A stretch of 64,000 nucleotides of DNA from Prevotella intermedia ATCC 25611 = DSM 20706 (GTDB lineage: Bacteria > Bacteroidota > Bacteroidia > Bacteroidales > Bacteroidaceae): assembly GCF_001953955.1 (NCBI RefSeq), contig NZ_CP019300.1, forward strand, positions 1,364,001 through 1,428,000, read 5' to 3'. Made by a program: the position numbers and the translations under genes. Of this stretch, positions 55,652 to 64,000 are shown piece by piece (position 1 is the first letter of the stretch; every line of letters starts with the position of its first letter). Under the pieces are notes generated by a model. The model had not been told where the DNA came from and did not search any database. It saw only the letters and a program-made list of their open reading frames with translations.

Positions 55652-56857
55652 TTACAAACCCATTTTTGCGCGAATATCTGAAGGAATGGCATTCTTATTA
55701 ACCATGTAGTCCATTGTATTTGCAGCAATGAAGTCCTTGGTCATATACCAAATGCCTTTGTACTTGCCTGTTTCGCCCCATGAGTTCTTAACCATGTAGT
55801 ACTCTTTGCCGAATTGGTCTTTAGCAATACCGAAGATAAGCATACCGTGGTCATCGGTAAGTTCCCAAGTATCGTAACGCTCTTGACGCATTTCCTGTGT
55901 AGGAGTAATTTCTGGAACCTTTGCACCAAGTTCATCGATGAGGCTACGCTGCTTTGCAGGAGAAAGACCCAACCAACGTGCCATATCACTACCTTGGAGG
56001 CTCTGAACCTTATTGCCGTCTACCATGTATGCAAGACCGTCGCGTGTGAAGCCTGGTTCGCTAACGTCGCCACCCCATGCTACACAGTAACCGTTCATCA
56101 CTGCGTTGTCGATAATCTTCATCATTTCGTCCATAGGTACGTTGTGAGACAATGGCAAACGCCAGTTGTCTTGTACTTCTACTGCAAATGAAGTATAGAA
56201 TGGGTGGTGTGTATAAGAAGTAACGGTTACATAGTCGCTCCAATTCAAGCCGAGGCTTGCAGCAAACTGCTTCGGAGTATATGTCTTACCTTCGTATGTG
56301 AAAGACTCTGGGCACTTACCGAGGTAAGCATCGATGATGCCTTGAAGTCCCACCTTCCATTGGTTAGAGATTTTGCTTGCCTTATTTCTTGCTATTGCAT
56401 TTACGTATGGTTCCATCAAAGAGAAGAACTCATTGAAGTTGAATAATGAATCACCTGTCAAAGAACCAGGGAAAGGCATTGCACCTTCTGGGCAGATACC
56501 ATAGTTTTCAAGACAATAGAGAGGGTCGTAGCAAGAACCGCCTTGAGCGAATTGAGCATCACCATGCATACGAACTACCTGAATGGCACGATCCATATAA
56601 GTTTTGTTTGCAACAAAGCTCTCGCAAAGGTCGTAAGTCTTACCCGTTGCTTTCAGGATTTCTGCTTCAAAATAACTCAATGTAGAATAATCCCAACACG
56701 TACCTGAACGGTTTTGGTTCTTGATGCTTGTGATTGGATTTTTCTTAATCACTGTGAAGACAGGACTGTTGTCTACTTTCTTTGCTTCCTTCTTAGGAGT
56801 TGCGTTGGCACCAGCTGCAATAACAGCAAAAAGTGCGAGCACTAAAATTTTTTTCAT
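55652..56857 (-). CDS. Aminopeptidase C / bleomycin-hydrolase-like peptidase (C1B)
   Basis: This 401-residue protein has a signal peptide (MKKILVLALFAVIAAGANA) and then a papain-like C1B domain: NQNRSGTCWDYSTLSYFEAE with catalytic Cys54, DDHGMLIFGIAKDQFGKEYY with the catalytic His near 335, and MVKNSWGETG with the Asn near 357. Bacteroidota homologues are exported peptidases. Bleomycin hydrolase and PepC are aminopeptidases, so an envelope role in peptide uptake is likely. The gene is monocistronic with a perfect hairpin terminator. Confidence 0.9.
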   Translation of the reverse strand: MKKILVLALFAVIAAGANATPKKEAKKVDNSPVFTVIKKNPITSIKNQNRSGTCWDYSTLSYFEAEILKATGKTYDLCESFVANKTYMDRAIQVVRMHGDAQFAQGGSCYDPLYCLENYGICPEGAMPFPGSLTGDSLFNFNEFFSLMEPYVNAIARNKASKISNQWKVGLQGIIDAYLGKCPESFTYEGKTYTPKQFAASLGLNWSDYVTVTSYTHHPFYTSFAVEVQDNWRLPLSHNVPMDEMMKIIDNAVMNGYCVAWGGDVSEPGFTRDGLAYMVDGNKVQSLQGSDMARWLGLSPAKQRSLIDELGAKVPEITPTQEMRQERYDTWELTDDHGMLIFGIAKDQFGKEYYMVKNSWGETGKYKGIWYMTKDFIAANTMDYMVNKNAIPSDIRAKMGL

Positions 56858-56951
56858 AATTCTAAAATGCTTGCCAGTTTAGTTTGTACTCTGGCTCTCT
56901 TTAAAAATTTAAGTTGTTAATAATATTGATGTTATTCTCTTTATTTCTGTA

Positions 56952-58361
56952 TTAAGCATTCATAAATGCTTCTATATCCTTTGCGTGATAAGGAATGAGT
57001 TCTTTACCGATGAAGCGGCAACCGTCGGCTGTGATAAGTATATCGTCTTCTATACGAATACCGCCAAAGTCCTTATAGGTATCAAGTTTATCAAAGTTCA
57101 AGAACTCTGCACAATGCTTCTTGGCACGCCATTCATCGATAAGAGCAGGGATAAAGTAGATGCCTGGTTCGTCAGTTACAACAAAACCTTCCTGCAAACG
57201 GCGTCCCATACGCAAGCAGTTTGTTCCGAACTGTTCGAGGTTAGGACGAGTTTCTTCGTCGAAACCTACGTGAATCTGACCAAGTGCTTCCATATCGTGA
57301 ACATCGAGTCCCATCATATGTCCCAAACCGTGAGGCAAGAACATAGCGTGAGCACCTGCTGCAACAGCTGCATCGGTGTCGCCTTTTGCTAATCCAAGCT
57401 CCTTCATGCGCTCAAAGATGATACGGCAAACAGCAAAGTGCACGTCAGCATACTTAACTCCTGGTTTTGATAACTCAAGAGCTGCATCGTGTGCTTCTAC
57501 TACTACATTATATATATCAAGCTGACGCTGGGTGAACTTGCCATTTATAGGGAATGTTCGTGTATTGTCAGAGCAATAGTGGCTCATTGTTTCTCCACCA
57601 CAGTCGCACAATACGAGTCTGCCATCTTCCAATTCTGCCATTGAAGGATTACCGTGCATGATTTCGCCATGCTGTGAGAAGATGATAGGGAAAGACACCA
57701 TTGAGCCATAAGAATTGGCAATACCTTCTATCTGACCTGCTACAAACTTCTCTGTAAGTCCTGGCTTTGTGATGCGCATTGCTGTCGTGTGCATCTTGTA
57801 ACCTATGACAGCAGCACGTTCAAGCTCTTCTATTTCTTCTGCAGTCTTTACAGAACGCATCTTAACAACTGCATTGATAAGTTCAAGACTTCCTTCTTCT
57901 TTCTGCTTATTAGGATGAATGCCGAGCAAATCGCTAATCTGAATCTTAATATCAGCACGATAAGGAGGCAAGAAATGTATTTTTCTGTTAGATGCCTTTG
58001 CCTTGTCGCAGATATTCTGCAATTCGCTCATAGGTGCAGAATTGACAACTCCTACCTGAGCAGCAAGGTCGCTGACAGCATCAACACTTCCAAACCATAC
58101 GATGTCTTCGATGTCAATGTCATTTCCTATCAGCATTTCTTTGTCTTCATTGACGTCGATAACGCCAACAAGACCATCACGCTGCTGACCGAAATAGTAC
58201 AGGAACGATGAATCTTGGCGGAAAGGTGAATACCCATTCGCTGGTGAATTAACTGGAGACTCGTTGTTGCCAAACAAGAGAATAATGCCGTCTTTCACAA
58301 GCTTTTTAAGCTCGGCGCGGCGGGCTATGTACGTTTCTTTATTAAACATATTTGCTTTCAT
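56952..58361 (-). CDS. Xaa-Pro aminopeptidase (aminopeptidase P family)
   Basis: This 469-residue M24 metallopeptidase has an N-terminal creatinase-like domain (about 1-170) and a C-terminal pita-bread catalytic domain. The metal ligands appear in DCGGETMSHYCSDNTRTFP (two Asp), FLPHGLGHMMGLDVHDM (His), DEPGIYFIPALIDEWRAKKH (Glu) and GGIRIEDDILIT (Glu). It releases N-terminal residues before proline and probably serves intracellular peptide breakdown. The start may be Met1 or Met5 (MFNKETYIAR). The promoter element is TATCTTTG at 58384-58377. Confidence 0.93.
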   Translation of the reverse strand: MKANMFNKETYIARRAELKKLVKDGIILLFGNNESPVNSPANGYSPFRQDSSFLYYFGQQRDGLVGVIDVNEDKEMLIGNDIDIEDIVWFGSVDAVSDLAAQVGVVNSAPMSELQNICDKAKASNRKIHFLPPYRADIKIQISDLLGIHPNKQKEEGSLELINAVVKMRSVKTAEEIEELERAAVIGYKMHTTAMRITKPGLTEKFVAGQIEGIANSYGSMVSFPIIFSQHGEIMHGNPSMAELEDGRLVLCDCGGETMSHYCSDNTRTFPINGKFTQRQLDIYNVVVEAHDAALELSKPGVKYADVHFAVCRIIFERMKELGLAKGDTDAAVAAGAHAMFLPHGLGHMMGLDVHDMEALGQIHVGFDEETRPNLEQFGTNCLRMGRRLQEGFVVTDEPGIYFIPALIDEWRAKKHCAEFLNFDKLDTYKDFGGIRIEDDILITADGCRFIGKELIPYHAKDIEAFMNA

Positions 58362-58376
58362 ATATTAGTTTAGCTG

Positions 58377-58384
58377 CAAAGATA
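58377..58384 (-). promoter_or_regulatory. Promoter -7 element of the aminopeptidase P gene
   Basis: TATCTTTG on the minus strand, 16 nt before the ATG, back-to-back with the patatin promoter. Confidence 0.55.
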
Positions 58385-58406
58385 ATAAAAATTCCCATAA
58401 ATTCAG

Positions 58407-58414
58407 TAACTTTG
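58407..58414 (+). promoter_or_regulatory. Promoter -7 element of the patatin gene
   Basis: TAACTTTG, 24 nt before the ATG at 58438. No consensus -33 box. Confidence 0.5.
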
Positions 58415-58437
58415 CACTGTTTTTATTAAGTTTTTTA

Positions 58438-59313
58438 ATGGAAATCGATATAAACACAGGATTAGTATTGGAAGGTGGGGGAATGCGAGGAGTATTTACC
58501 TCTGGCGTTTTGGACGCATTTATGAAACACGACCTCTACTTCAAGTATATTGTTGCAGTTTCTGCCGGAGCTGGCAACGGACTTTCGTATATGAGCCGAC
58601 AACCACGCAGGGCAAGGGTTTCGAACATTGATTTGCTTGCAAAGTACGACTATATAGGCTTCCGACACCTTGTTACGCAAGGCTGTATCTTCGACCCAGA
58701 ACTTCTTTACAAGCGTTTTCCCTACGAGATTATCCCTTACGACTACGACACTTATTTCGAGAAAACAAGCTTAGGCTATACGTTTGAAATGGTTACCACC
58801 AATTGCGAAACAGGCAAAAGCGAGTATTTGCAAGAGTGCAGTGGCAACAGACATAGGCTCAATGAAATTGCTCTTGCATCAAGTAGCTTGCCATACGTTA
58901 CCAAAATAGTGGACATAGACGGCGTTCCTATGCTTGATGGTGGTATAGTAGATTCCATTCCGCTTATGCGTGCCATAGCAACGGGGCACAACAAGAATGT
59001 TGTTGTTTGCACACGCAACAAGGGTTGGCGCAATACGGGAACGGATTTAAAGATTCCAAAGTTTATTTACAAGAACTATCCGCGCTTGCGTGTTGCGTTA
59101 AGCCACAGAATAGAAGCCTATAATCGGCAATTGGAAATGATTGACGAATACGAAGAACGAGGCGAAATAAAAGTATTGCGCCCCGTTAAGCCTGTTGAAG
59201 TGGGAAGAATGGAGAAAGACGTAGAGAAGTTGGAAGCTTTCTACAAAGAAGGATTTGATATTGGCGAAGACTTTTGCAAGTCTATAACCTCCAATGGCTT
59301 GATTACTAAATAA
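58438..59313 (+). CDS. Patatin-like phospholipase
   Basis: This 291-residue protein begins with the oxyanion loop LVLEGGGMRGVFTSGVLD. The nucleophile motif IVAVSAGAGNGLSYMSRQ follows at about residue 42, where the usual G-x-S-x-G reads A-V-S-A-G. PMLDGGIVDSIPLMRA supplies the catalytic Asp in D-G-G. It resembles E. coli YjjU and is predicted to hydrolyse phospholipid or lysophospholipid acyl esters. No signal peptide is seen, so it is likely cytoplasmic or peripheral. It is convergent with trmD with a 2-nt gap between stop codons. Confidence 0.9.
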   Translation: MEIDINTGLVLEGGGMRGVFTSGVLDAFMKHDLYFKYIVAVSAGAGNGLSYMSRQPRRARVSNIDLLAKYDYIGFRHLVTQGCIFDPELLYKRFPYEIIPYDYDTYFEKTSLGYTFEMVTTNCETGKSEYLQECSGNRHRLNEIALASSSLPYVTKIVDIDGVPMLDGGIVDSIPLMRAIATGHNKNVVVCTRNKGWRNTGTDLKIPKFIYKNYPRLRVALSHRIEAYNRQLEMIDEYEERGEIKVLRPVKPVEVGRMEKDVEKLEAFYKEGFDIGEDFCKSITSNGLITK

Positions 59314-59315
59314 AA

Positions 59316-59990
59316 CTACTTCAACAAGTCGGGACGCAAGCGTTTTGTTCTTTCCATTGCTTGGTCGAACTCCCACTGATTGATTTTTGCTTCGTGTCCG
59401 CTCAACAATATCTCAGGCACCTCCCACCCTTTATAGTTTCGTGGACGGGTATAGATAGGTGCAGAAAGCATATTGTCTTGGAAACAATCGGACAATGCAC
59501 TTTGCTCATCGCCGATTACGCCCGGTATGATACGTACCACAGCATCGGCAATAATGGCTGCCGGTAGCTCGCCACCTGTAAGCACAAAGTCGCCTATCGA
59601 TATTTCTTTTGTTATCAGGTGGTCTCTTACTCGTTGGTCTACTCCTTTATAGTGTCCTGCCAGTATTATAAGATTGCCGCCCAAAGACAGGTCATTTGCC
59701 ATTTTCTGGTTGAATTGCTCTCCATCGGGCGATGTAAATATCACTTCATCGTATTCCCGCTCTGCCTTCAAAGCACTGATACAACGGTCTATAGGTTCTA
59801 TCTGCATAACCATTCCCGCTTGTCCGCCAAAGGGATAATCGTCTACGCGATGCCACTTGTCTTGGCTGTAGTCGCGGAGATTGTGCAATCGCACTTCTGC
59901 TAAACCTTTCTTTTCTGCTCGTGCCAAAATGCTTTCGTGAACAAAGCCTTCAAGCATTTCGGGCAATACTGTAATTATATCTATTCTCAT
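59316..59990 (-). CDS. trmD: tRNA (guanine-N1)-methyltransferase TrmD
   Basis: This 224-residue SPOUT enzyme methylates G37 of tRNA to prevent frameshifting. It begins [20 protein letters not shown]. It has [36 protein letters not shown] and the trefoil-knot SAM site [20 protein letters not shown] with [13 protein letters not shown]. The length is standard. It is monocistronic here, away from the usual rpsP-rimM-rplS neighbours, as is common in Bacteroidota. The promoter element is at 60008-60001. Confidence 0.97.
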   Translation of the reverse strand: MRIDIITVLPEMLEGFVHESILARAEKKGLAEVRLHNLRDYSQDKWHRVDDYPFGGQAGMVMQIEPIDRCISALKAEREYDEVIFTSPDGEQFNQKMANDLSLGGNLIILAGHYKGVDQRVRDHLITKEISIGDFVLTGGELPAAIIADAVVRIIPGVIGDEQSALSDCFQDNMLSAPIYTRPRNYKGWEVPEILLSGHEAKINQWEFDQAMERTKRLRPDLLK

Positions 59991-60000
59991 ATTGTAAGTA

Positions 60001-60008
60001 CAAAGTTA
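60001..60008 (-). promoter_or_regulatory. Promoter -7 element of trmD
   Basis: TAACTTTG on the minus strand, 11 nt before the ATG. Confidence 0.5.
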
Positions 60009-60050
60009 CCAATATTTCCAATAAAAGGTACAAGCATTAAGTTTTTTTTG

Positions 60051-60058
60051 TAACTTTG
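60051..60058 (+). promoter_or_regulatory. Promoter -7 element of the DUF5020 gene
   Basis: TAACTTTG, 33 nt before the ATG at 60091. Confidence 0.55.
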
Positions 60059-60090
60059 CAGGCAAATTCTAATGCAAATTTAAAATACTT

Positions 60091-60840
60091 ATGAAAAAAA
60101 TCTTTTCCCTCGCCATTACTTTTATGGCAGCTTTTACAAGTGTTCAGGCACAAAACGTGCAATTGCACTACGACCTTGGTCATAATCTTTCAGACGATTT
60201 AAAGGGTCGCCCTGCCGTTACAACCACTGTAGAAATGTTTAAACCCGACAAATGGGGTTCGACTTTCCTTTTCACCGATATTGATTATAAAAACGACGGA
60301 GTAGTTGGTGCTTATTGGGAAATTGCCCGAGAATTTGCAGTTTCTAAGAATAAGCGTTGGGCAGCCCACATAGAATATAATGGTGGAGCAACTACAGGCG
60401 AACTTCCAGTGGGCTACTATGGCAGCCGTTTCCAGCACGCTGCACTCGCTGGTGGTGCTTGGAACTGGGCGAACAAGGATTTTTCAAAGACTTTCAGCGT
60501 GCAACTGATGTATAAGTACACTTTCAAGAACAAGCACCTCGGCGCACACCCATTCAGCGGTTTCCAACTTACTGAAGTATGGGGCTTGAACTTTGCCAAG
60601 GGTTTGTGTACTTTCAGTGGTTTCTGCGACTTATGGTACGACCCCAATGTCAGCGGCAAACTCATCTTGTTGTCTGAACCACAATTTTGGTTTAACCTAA
60701 ATACGCTGAAGGGTATGAACGGCGTAAACCTTTCGTTGGGTACTGAAGTAGAAATCAGCAATAATTTTGTTTGGAACAATAAAGGCAAGAACAATAAGTT
60801 CTACGCTATTCCTACTATTGCTGCAAAGTGGACATTCTAA
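60091..60840 (+). CDS. DUF5020 family outer-membrane protein
   Basis: This 249-residue protein has a signal peptide (MKKIFSLAITFMAAFTSVQA) and continues as beta strands with many aromatic residues (TTVEMFKPDKWGSTFLFTDI, KRWAAHIEYNGG, GSRFQHAALAGGAWNWANKD), ending with AIPTIAAKWTF. This matches DUF5020, related to Tsx nucleoside channels. It probably forms a 12-strand barrel in the outer membrane, with substrate unknown. It is a single gene with its own promoter and a strong terminator. Confidence 0.88.
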   Translation: MKKIFSLAITFMAAFTSVQAQNVQLHYDLGHNLSDDLKGRPAVTTTVEMFKPDKWGSTFLFTDIDYKNDGVVGAYWEIAREFAVSKNKRWAAHIEYNGGATTGELPVGYYGSRFQHAALAGGAWNWANKDFSKTFSVQLMYKYTFKNKHLGAHPFSGFQLTEVWGLNFAKGLCTFSGFCDLWYDPNVSGKLILLSEPQFWFNLNTLKGMNGVNLSLGTEVEISNNFVWNNKGKNNKFYAIPTIAAKWTF

Positions 60841-60902
60841 TTCCCTATTCACTTCTTCAACTATTTTCTATCTGTTAAATCTGTTTGCCTCAGATAGAAT
60901 TT

Positions 60903-60936
60903 GGGCTGAGTTCCTTTCAAGGAACTCAGCCCTTTT
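60903..60936 (+). terminator. DUF5020 gene terminator
   Basis: GGGCTGAGTTCCTT pairs with AAGGAACTCAGCCC around a 2-nt centre, followed by TTTT. Confidence 0.85.
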
Positions 60937-61005
60937 AGTATTCGTTAAATAGTTATCCTATTTGCTTTCACTACTTTTTTATAAACGGAAAGTGAAGCAT
61001 AAAAG

Positions 61006-61191
61006 TGTAAAGAATTATCGCAAACCCAACTATTATCTAACAACCTTGTTATCAACGTATTATAAAACCTATTGTTTTGCATTCCAAAAGTGGCTCTTTT
61101 GCACGGTAAAAGCGTAGGTTTTGCAGCGCAAAAGAGCCGCTTTCGCAATGCCAAAACGCAATTGCTACTTTTTAACAGAATTATCTTTACA
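61006..61191 (+). repeat. 186-bp dispersed intergenic repeat, copy 7
   Basis: TGTAAAGAATTATCGCAA to TTATCTTTACA, exactly 186 bp. The second module (AAAAGTGGCTCTTTTGC) and the fourth (AAAAGAGCCGCTTTCGC) differ from copies 1 and 2 at matching positions, keeping their complementarity. The right flank resembles that of copy 4. Confidence 0.92.
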
Positions 61192-61324
61192 AAAACAAAG
61201 CTGTTTTCAGCAACTTTCTTCAGCAAGGAAAAGCAAAATTGTTCCTCAAACAAATTCCTACTGAATCCAGTTTTGCAGCATTAAAAGGTCTTCTTTGGCG
61301 AACACCAATTCTTTCTGATGCAAA

Positions 61325-61362
61325 CAAAAAAGCCGTCTTGGCACTTTCTGCCAAAACGACTT
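61325..61362 (-). terminator. Terminator of the BspA-like gene
   Basis: On the minus strand AAGTCGTTTTGGCA pairs (with two G-U pairs) with TGCCAAGACGGCTT, followed by TTTTTG. It lies about 180 nt after the stop codon. Confidence 0.7.
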
Positions 61363-61544
61363 CTTTATTGTTTCCAACATTCTCCCACCCTTTCGTTTCC
61401 CCATGGTCATCACCGTTGAAACTGCTATTGGGCAAGTAGTGTTGCTGTAACTTTATTATTCCATTTGCCGCAACCTACCTTATATCACTGATACAGTAAC
61501 TCCATTGCGGTAAATGGCGTTGTTTCGTTACGTGTTCTCGCTTC

Positions 61545-63596
61545 TTACTTCATTACTTTATGTGTTGTTCCATCGCTCATACGAACAATGTTCACACCAC
61601 TTTGCAACTCTGTCAGCTTCTTGCCGTCGAGAGAGTAGATAGCTACAACTGTTGCATCGGTAGCAACACCTGTCTGAGAAATTCCAGAAACATTCTTCTT
61701 TGTGAAGTATCCTGTTTCTGGGTTTGCCATTTTAACGTCCAACTTAAATTCGTTGTATTCCACTGCGCCCTTGAGTTTAGAGCAGTAAGCAAACATATTT
61801 TCCGATTGTTCAGCTTTCCAAGTATGGTTGCAATAGATAGTAGTCATTTCCTCGCAGAAAGAGAACATTGCGCTCATATCGGTAACCTTCTCCAACTTGA
61901 AGTTTGAAAGGTCGAGCGAGGTAATGGCGTCGCAAGAGAAGAACATTGTGTTCGTATTGGTTACGTTATCGGTGTTGAAGTTTGAAAAGTCGAGTGTGGT
62001 AATCTTTCTGCAACCTGAGAACATTCCACGCATATTGGTTACCTTTTCTGTATTGAACTTAGAGATGTCGAGCGATTCTACTTTAGCACAATACTTGAAC
62101 ATTGCACCCATATCGGTTACGTTCGCTGTGTTGAAACCTGAAAGGTCGATTGAAGGCAATTCAGAGCAATAGAAGAACAAGAAAGACATATTGGTTACGT
62201 TCTTTGTATTGAAGTTTGGCATTTTAAGCTCATTAAGTGCTTTACAATATGCAAACATTGCGCTCATATTGGTTACGTTCTCGGTGTTGAAGTGCGAAAG
62301 ATTCAATGTGGTAAGAGCCTCGCAAGAGTAGAACATTCCATACATATCGGTTACTTTTTCTGTATCGAAGTTTGAAACGTTGAGCGTGGTAAGACCTGTA
62401 CAACCAGAGAACATTCCCTTCATAATAGTTACTTCTGGAGTTTTAAAGCTTGAAAGGTCAAGTGCGAGAAGAGCTTTGTCGTTTGCAAACATTCCGTACA
62501 TAGTAGTAACCTTCTCTGTATTGAAATTTGAGACATCGAGTGTAACAAGCTCAGAGCAAGAAGAGAACATAGAAGCCATATCCGTTACGTTCGCTGTGTT
62601 GAACTTAGAAAGATCGAGCGAAGTAAGCGCAGAGCAGTTGGCAAACATACCGTTCATATCCGTTACGTTCGCTGTGTTGAACTTAGAAAGGTCAAGAGAA
62701 GTAAGCGCAGTACAGCTTGCAAACATACCATTCATATTGGTAACGTTCGCTGTGTTGAACTTAGAAAGGTCAAGAGACTTAAGTGCACTACAACCAGAGA
62801 ACATTGCTTTCATATTGGAAACCTTCTCTGTATTGAAGTTTGGAAGTTCGAGTGAGTTAAGAGCTTTGCAATAAAAGAACATTACGCTCATATCGGTTAC
62901 GTTCGCTGTATTGAAGTTAGAGATATCAAGCGAGGTAAGTCCTGTACAGCAGAAGAACATTGCGCGCATATCGGTTACTTTCGCTGTATTGAAGTTAGAG
63001 AGGTCAAGCGTGGTAAATCCAGAGCAGAAATTGAACATTGACCCCATATCGGTTACATTCTCTGTGTTGAACTTAGAAAGGTTGAGCGAAGTGAGAGCAG
63101 CACATTCAGAGAACATAGAGTTCATGTTGGTAACCTTTGCTGTATTGAAATTAGAAAGGTCGATTGAAGGAAGAGCGTCGCAATGATTAAACATATGAGA
63201 CATATTGGTTACTTCAGAAGTATTAAGATTCTCCATACCCTTAATTTCCTTCAGAACCAAATAATAGTTAAACCAGTAGTCAGTAGTTGTTGGGCGATAC
63301 TCCTTGAACGATGCATCGAATATAGCTGTGGTAGTCTTCTCTTCGCTCTGAGAATTTGCCGCCCACGCTGGAATTTCAATATCACTTGCCAGCGTCTGCT
63401 TTTCATTAATACCATAAACGATACCTTTTCGACTTGACTTCTCTGCATCATAATAGAAAGTAATAGTCTTGGTGTCGAGGTTCTTCTCAACATAGGCTTC
63501 TTTCGTTTGCGCCTGTGCCTGCTGTGGTAAAGCAAACATTGCGATAAACAGCGCGACAAGGGCTGCATACATCTTCTTGAATAGATTGTTTTTCAT
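61545..63596 (-). CDS. BspA-family leucine-rich repeat surface protein
   Basis: This 683-residue protein has a signal peptide (KMYAALVALFIAMFALPQQA, cut after AQAQ), a unique region of about 90 residues, and then about 17 complete repeats of 26 residues. The repeat pattern is LTSLDLSKFNTANVTDMNGM followed by FxxCxx (DUF285 type), with degenerate first and last copies. The C-terminus VVAIYSLDGKKLTELQSG and THKVMK resembles Prevotella T9SS sorting regions. BspA proteins of oral Bacteroidota bind host proteins and other bacteria, so an adhesin role is likely. The promoter TATATTTG is at 63859-63852, giving a leader of about 250 nt. Confidence 0.93.
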   Translation of the reverse strand: MKNNLFKKMYAALVALFIAMFALPQQAQAQTKEAYVEKNLDTKTITFYYDAEKSSRKGIVYGINEKQTLASDIEIPAWAANSQSEEKTTTAIFDASFKEYRPTTTDYWFNYYLVLKEIKGMENLNTSEVTNMSHMFNHCDALPSIDLSNFNTAKVTNMNSMFSECAALTSLNLSKFNTENVTDMGSMFNFCSGFTTLDLSNFNTAKVTDMRAMFFCCTGLTSLDISNFNTANVTDMSVMFFYCKALNSLELPNFNTEKVSNMKAMFSGCSALKSLDLSKFNTANVTNMNGMFASCTALTSLDLSKFNTANVTDMNGMFANCSALTSLDLSKFNTANVTDMASMFSSCSELVTLDVSNFNTEKVTTMYGMFANDKALLALDLSSFKTPEVTIMKGMFSGCTGLTTLNVSNFDTEKVTDMYGMFYSCEALTTLNLSHFNTENVTNMSAMFAYCKALNELKMPNFNTKNVTNMSFLFFYCSELPSIDLSGFNTANVTDMGAMFKYCAKVESLDISKFNTEKVTNMRGMFSGCRKITTLDFSNFNTDNVTNTNTMFFSCDAITSLDLSNFKLEKVTDMSAMFSFCEEMTTIYCNHTWKAEQSENMFAYCSKLKGAVEYNEFKLDVKMANPETGYFTKKNVSGISQTGVATDATVVAIYSLDGKKLTELQSGVNIVRMSDGTTHKVMK

Positions 63597-63920
63597 TGTT
63601 TCAAGTGTCTCTCCTTGACTCCCTTATCTCAGAGGGGGAACGCCTTACCGAGACTGGGGCGTTAGGGTTATTAATTATTAACTATGTTTTTTCAATATCT
63701 TTGGTAACTATGCAGAAAGCTCCACCTTTATCTCCATGTTGCAGAGATACTGGCAGAACCTTCAGTAGATGTTTTAGTCGGAAATAATTCCGTTGGTTCT
63801 TTCACCATTATTTATTCTTATTGGTTTGAACGATTGTTTATTATTTGGTTGCAAATATAAACCTTTTCTTTGAAAGTTGCAAGGGATTAAGCAAGAAAAC
63901 TTCAATTATTGCATTTTCAA
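63597..63920. other. Leader of the BspA-like gene and short intergenic stretch
   Basis: This 324-nt interval contains the minus-strand promoter element TATATTTG (63859-63852) and about 250 nt of leader. The leader has no obvious hairpin beyond weak ones. No coding sequence is supported. Confidence 0.5.
63852..63859 (-). promoter_or_regulatory. Promoter -7 element of the BspA-like gene
   Basis: TATATTTG on the minus strand. The -33 box is weak. Confidence 0.5.
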
Positions 63921-64000
63921 TTAGAGTTTCACTTTCTTCTTCTTCCCTGTACTTTCGTTCCCCATACGGTCGAGTGCGGTTACTATATAAGTATATTTTG
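63921..64000 (-). CDS. C-terminal fragment of a secreted enzyme (cut by window edge)
   Basis: The minus strand encodes the last 25 residues of a protein: YTYIVTALDRMGNEST, a lysine-rich tail and the end VKL, with stop TAA at 63923-63921. The segment YIVTALDRMGNES closely resembles YAITAMDRYGNES in the FN3-like part of the GHL10-like protein at 27514-29211, so the missing protein probably ends in a similar FN3 domain and may be a glycoside hydrolase. Nothing more can be said from this fragment. Confidence 0.6.
   Translation of the reverse strand, partial: KYTYIVTALDRMGNESTGKKKKVKL

Larger units (their letters stand above)
60841..61544. other. Convergent intergenic region
   Basis: This 704-nt region holds the DUF5020 terminator (60903-60936), repeat copy 7 (61006-61191), a terminator for the BspA-like gene (61325-61362) and otherwise no visible gene or signal. 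Confidence 0.6.

Noticed and set aside
61897..63186. Several plus-strand frames with repeated sequence
   Set aside because: They are the antisense of the BspA-type repeats; their periodicity simply mirrors the 78-bp repeat of the real gene.

Overview
The window looks like chromosome of a Bacteroidota species, most likely an oral Prevotella. Three things point there. Promoters have the Bacteroidota form (TTTG about 19-20 nt before TAnnTTTG) and there are no strong Shine-Dalgarno sequences. The gene content fits: a hybrid two-component regulator, a BspA-type leucine-rich repeat surface protein, C-termini resembling type IX secretion (T9SS) signals, an OprO/P porin and DUF5020/DUF5715 proteins. 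Base composition is low to moderate G+C. The genus is an inference; no rRNA is present.

Region 1 (1-17.8 kb, minus strand) is a visibly A+T-rich capsule or exopolysaccharide locus. It reads from a promoter at about 17,770 leftwards and off the window. It encodes GDP-fucose synthase, a putative secreted protein, a small peptide, a Wzx-type flippase, an F420-hydrogenase-beta-like Fe-S protein paired with a polysaccharide pyruvyl transferase, GT2 and GT4 glycosyltransferases, a membrane O-acyltransferase broken at a G8 tract, a second pyruvyl transferase, a hexapeptide acetyltransferase and an EpsG/Wzy-like polymerase. Many genes overlap by 1-4 nt, as in one long operon.

Region 2 (18-34.5 kb) is core and accessory chromosome: lipoproteins, a DUF5715 protein, a rhodanese, a low-molecular-weight tyrosine phosphatase, YaaA, two tandem tRNA-Asp genes, a recR operon, a GHL10-like glycosidase, an Lrp/AsnC regulator, RlmD, an OprO/P porin and an ATP-grasp protein.

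Region 3 (34.5-64 kb) holds an AAA ATPase, pyruvate:ferredoxin oxidoreductase, an orphan hybrid two-component regulator, an rnz-lipoprotein-mazG operon, valS, groES-groEL, recQ-recJ, two peptidases, a patatin, trmD, a DUF5020 protein, a BspA-like protein, and at the right edge the C-terminus of a secreted enzyme.

The most unusual feature is a dispersed intergenic repeat. Six copies are each exactly 186 bp, bounded by or close to TGTAAA...TTTACA, and carry an internal array of 17-nt quasi-palindromic modules at a strict 22-nt period. A seventh site has only the four-module core. A short array of different sequence (39607-39668) has the same 22-nt period. Other notable observations are the apparently phase-variable acyltransferase, an inverted repeat in the capsule leader, and helically phased direct repeats upstream of an unknown small gene next to the hybrid regulator.
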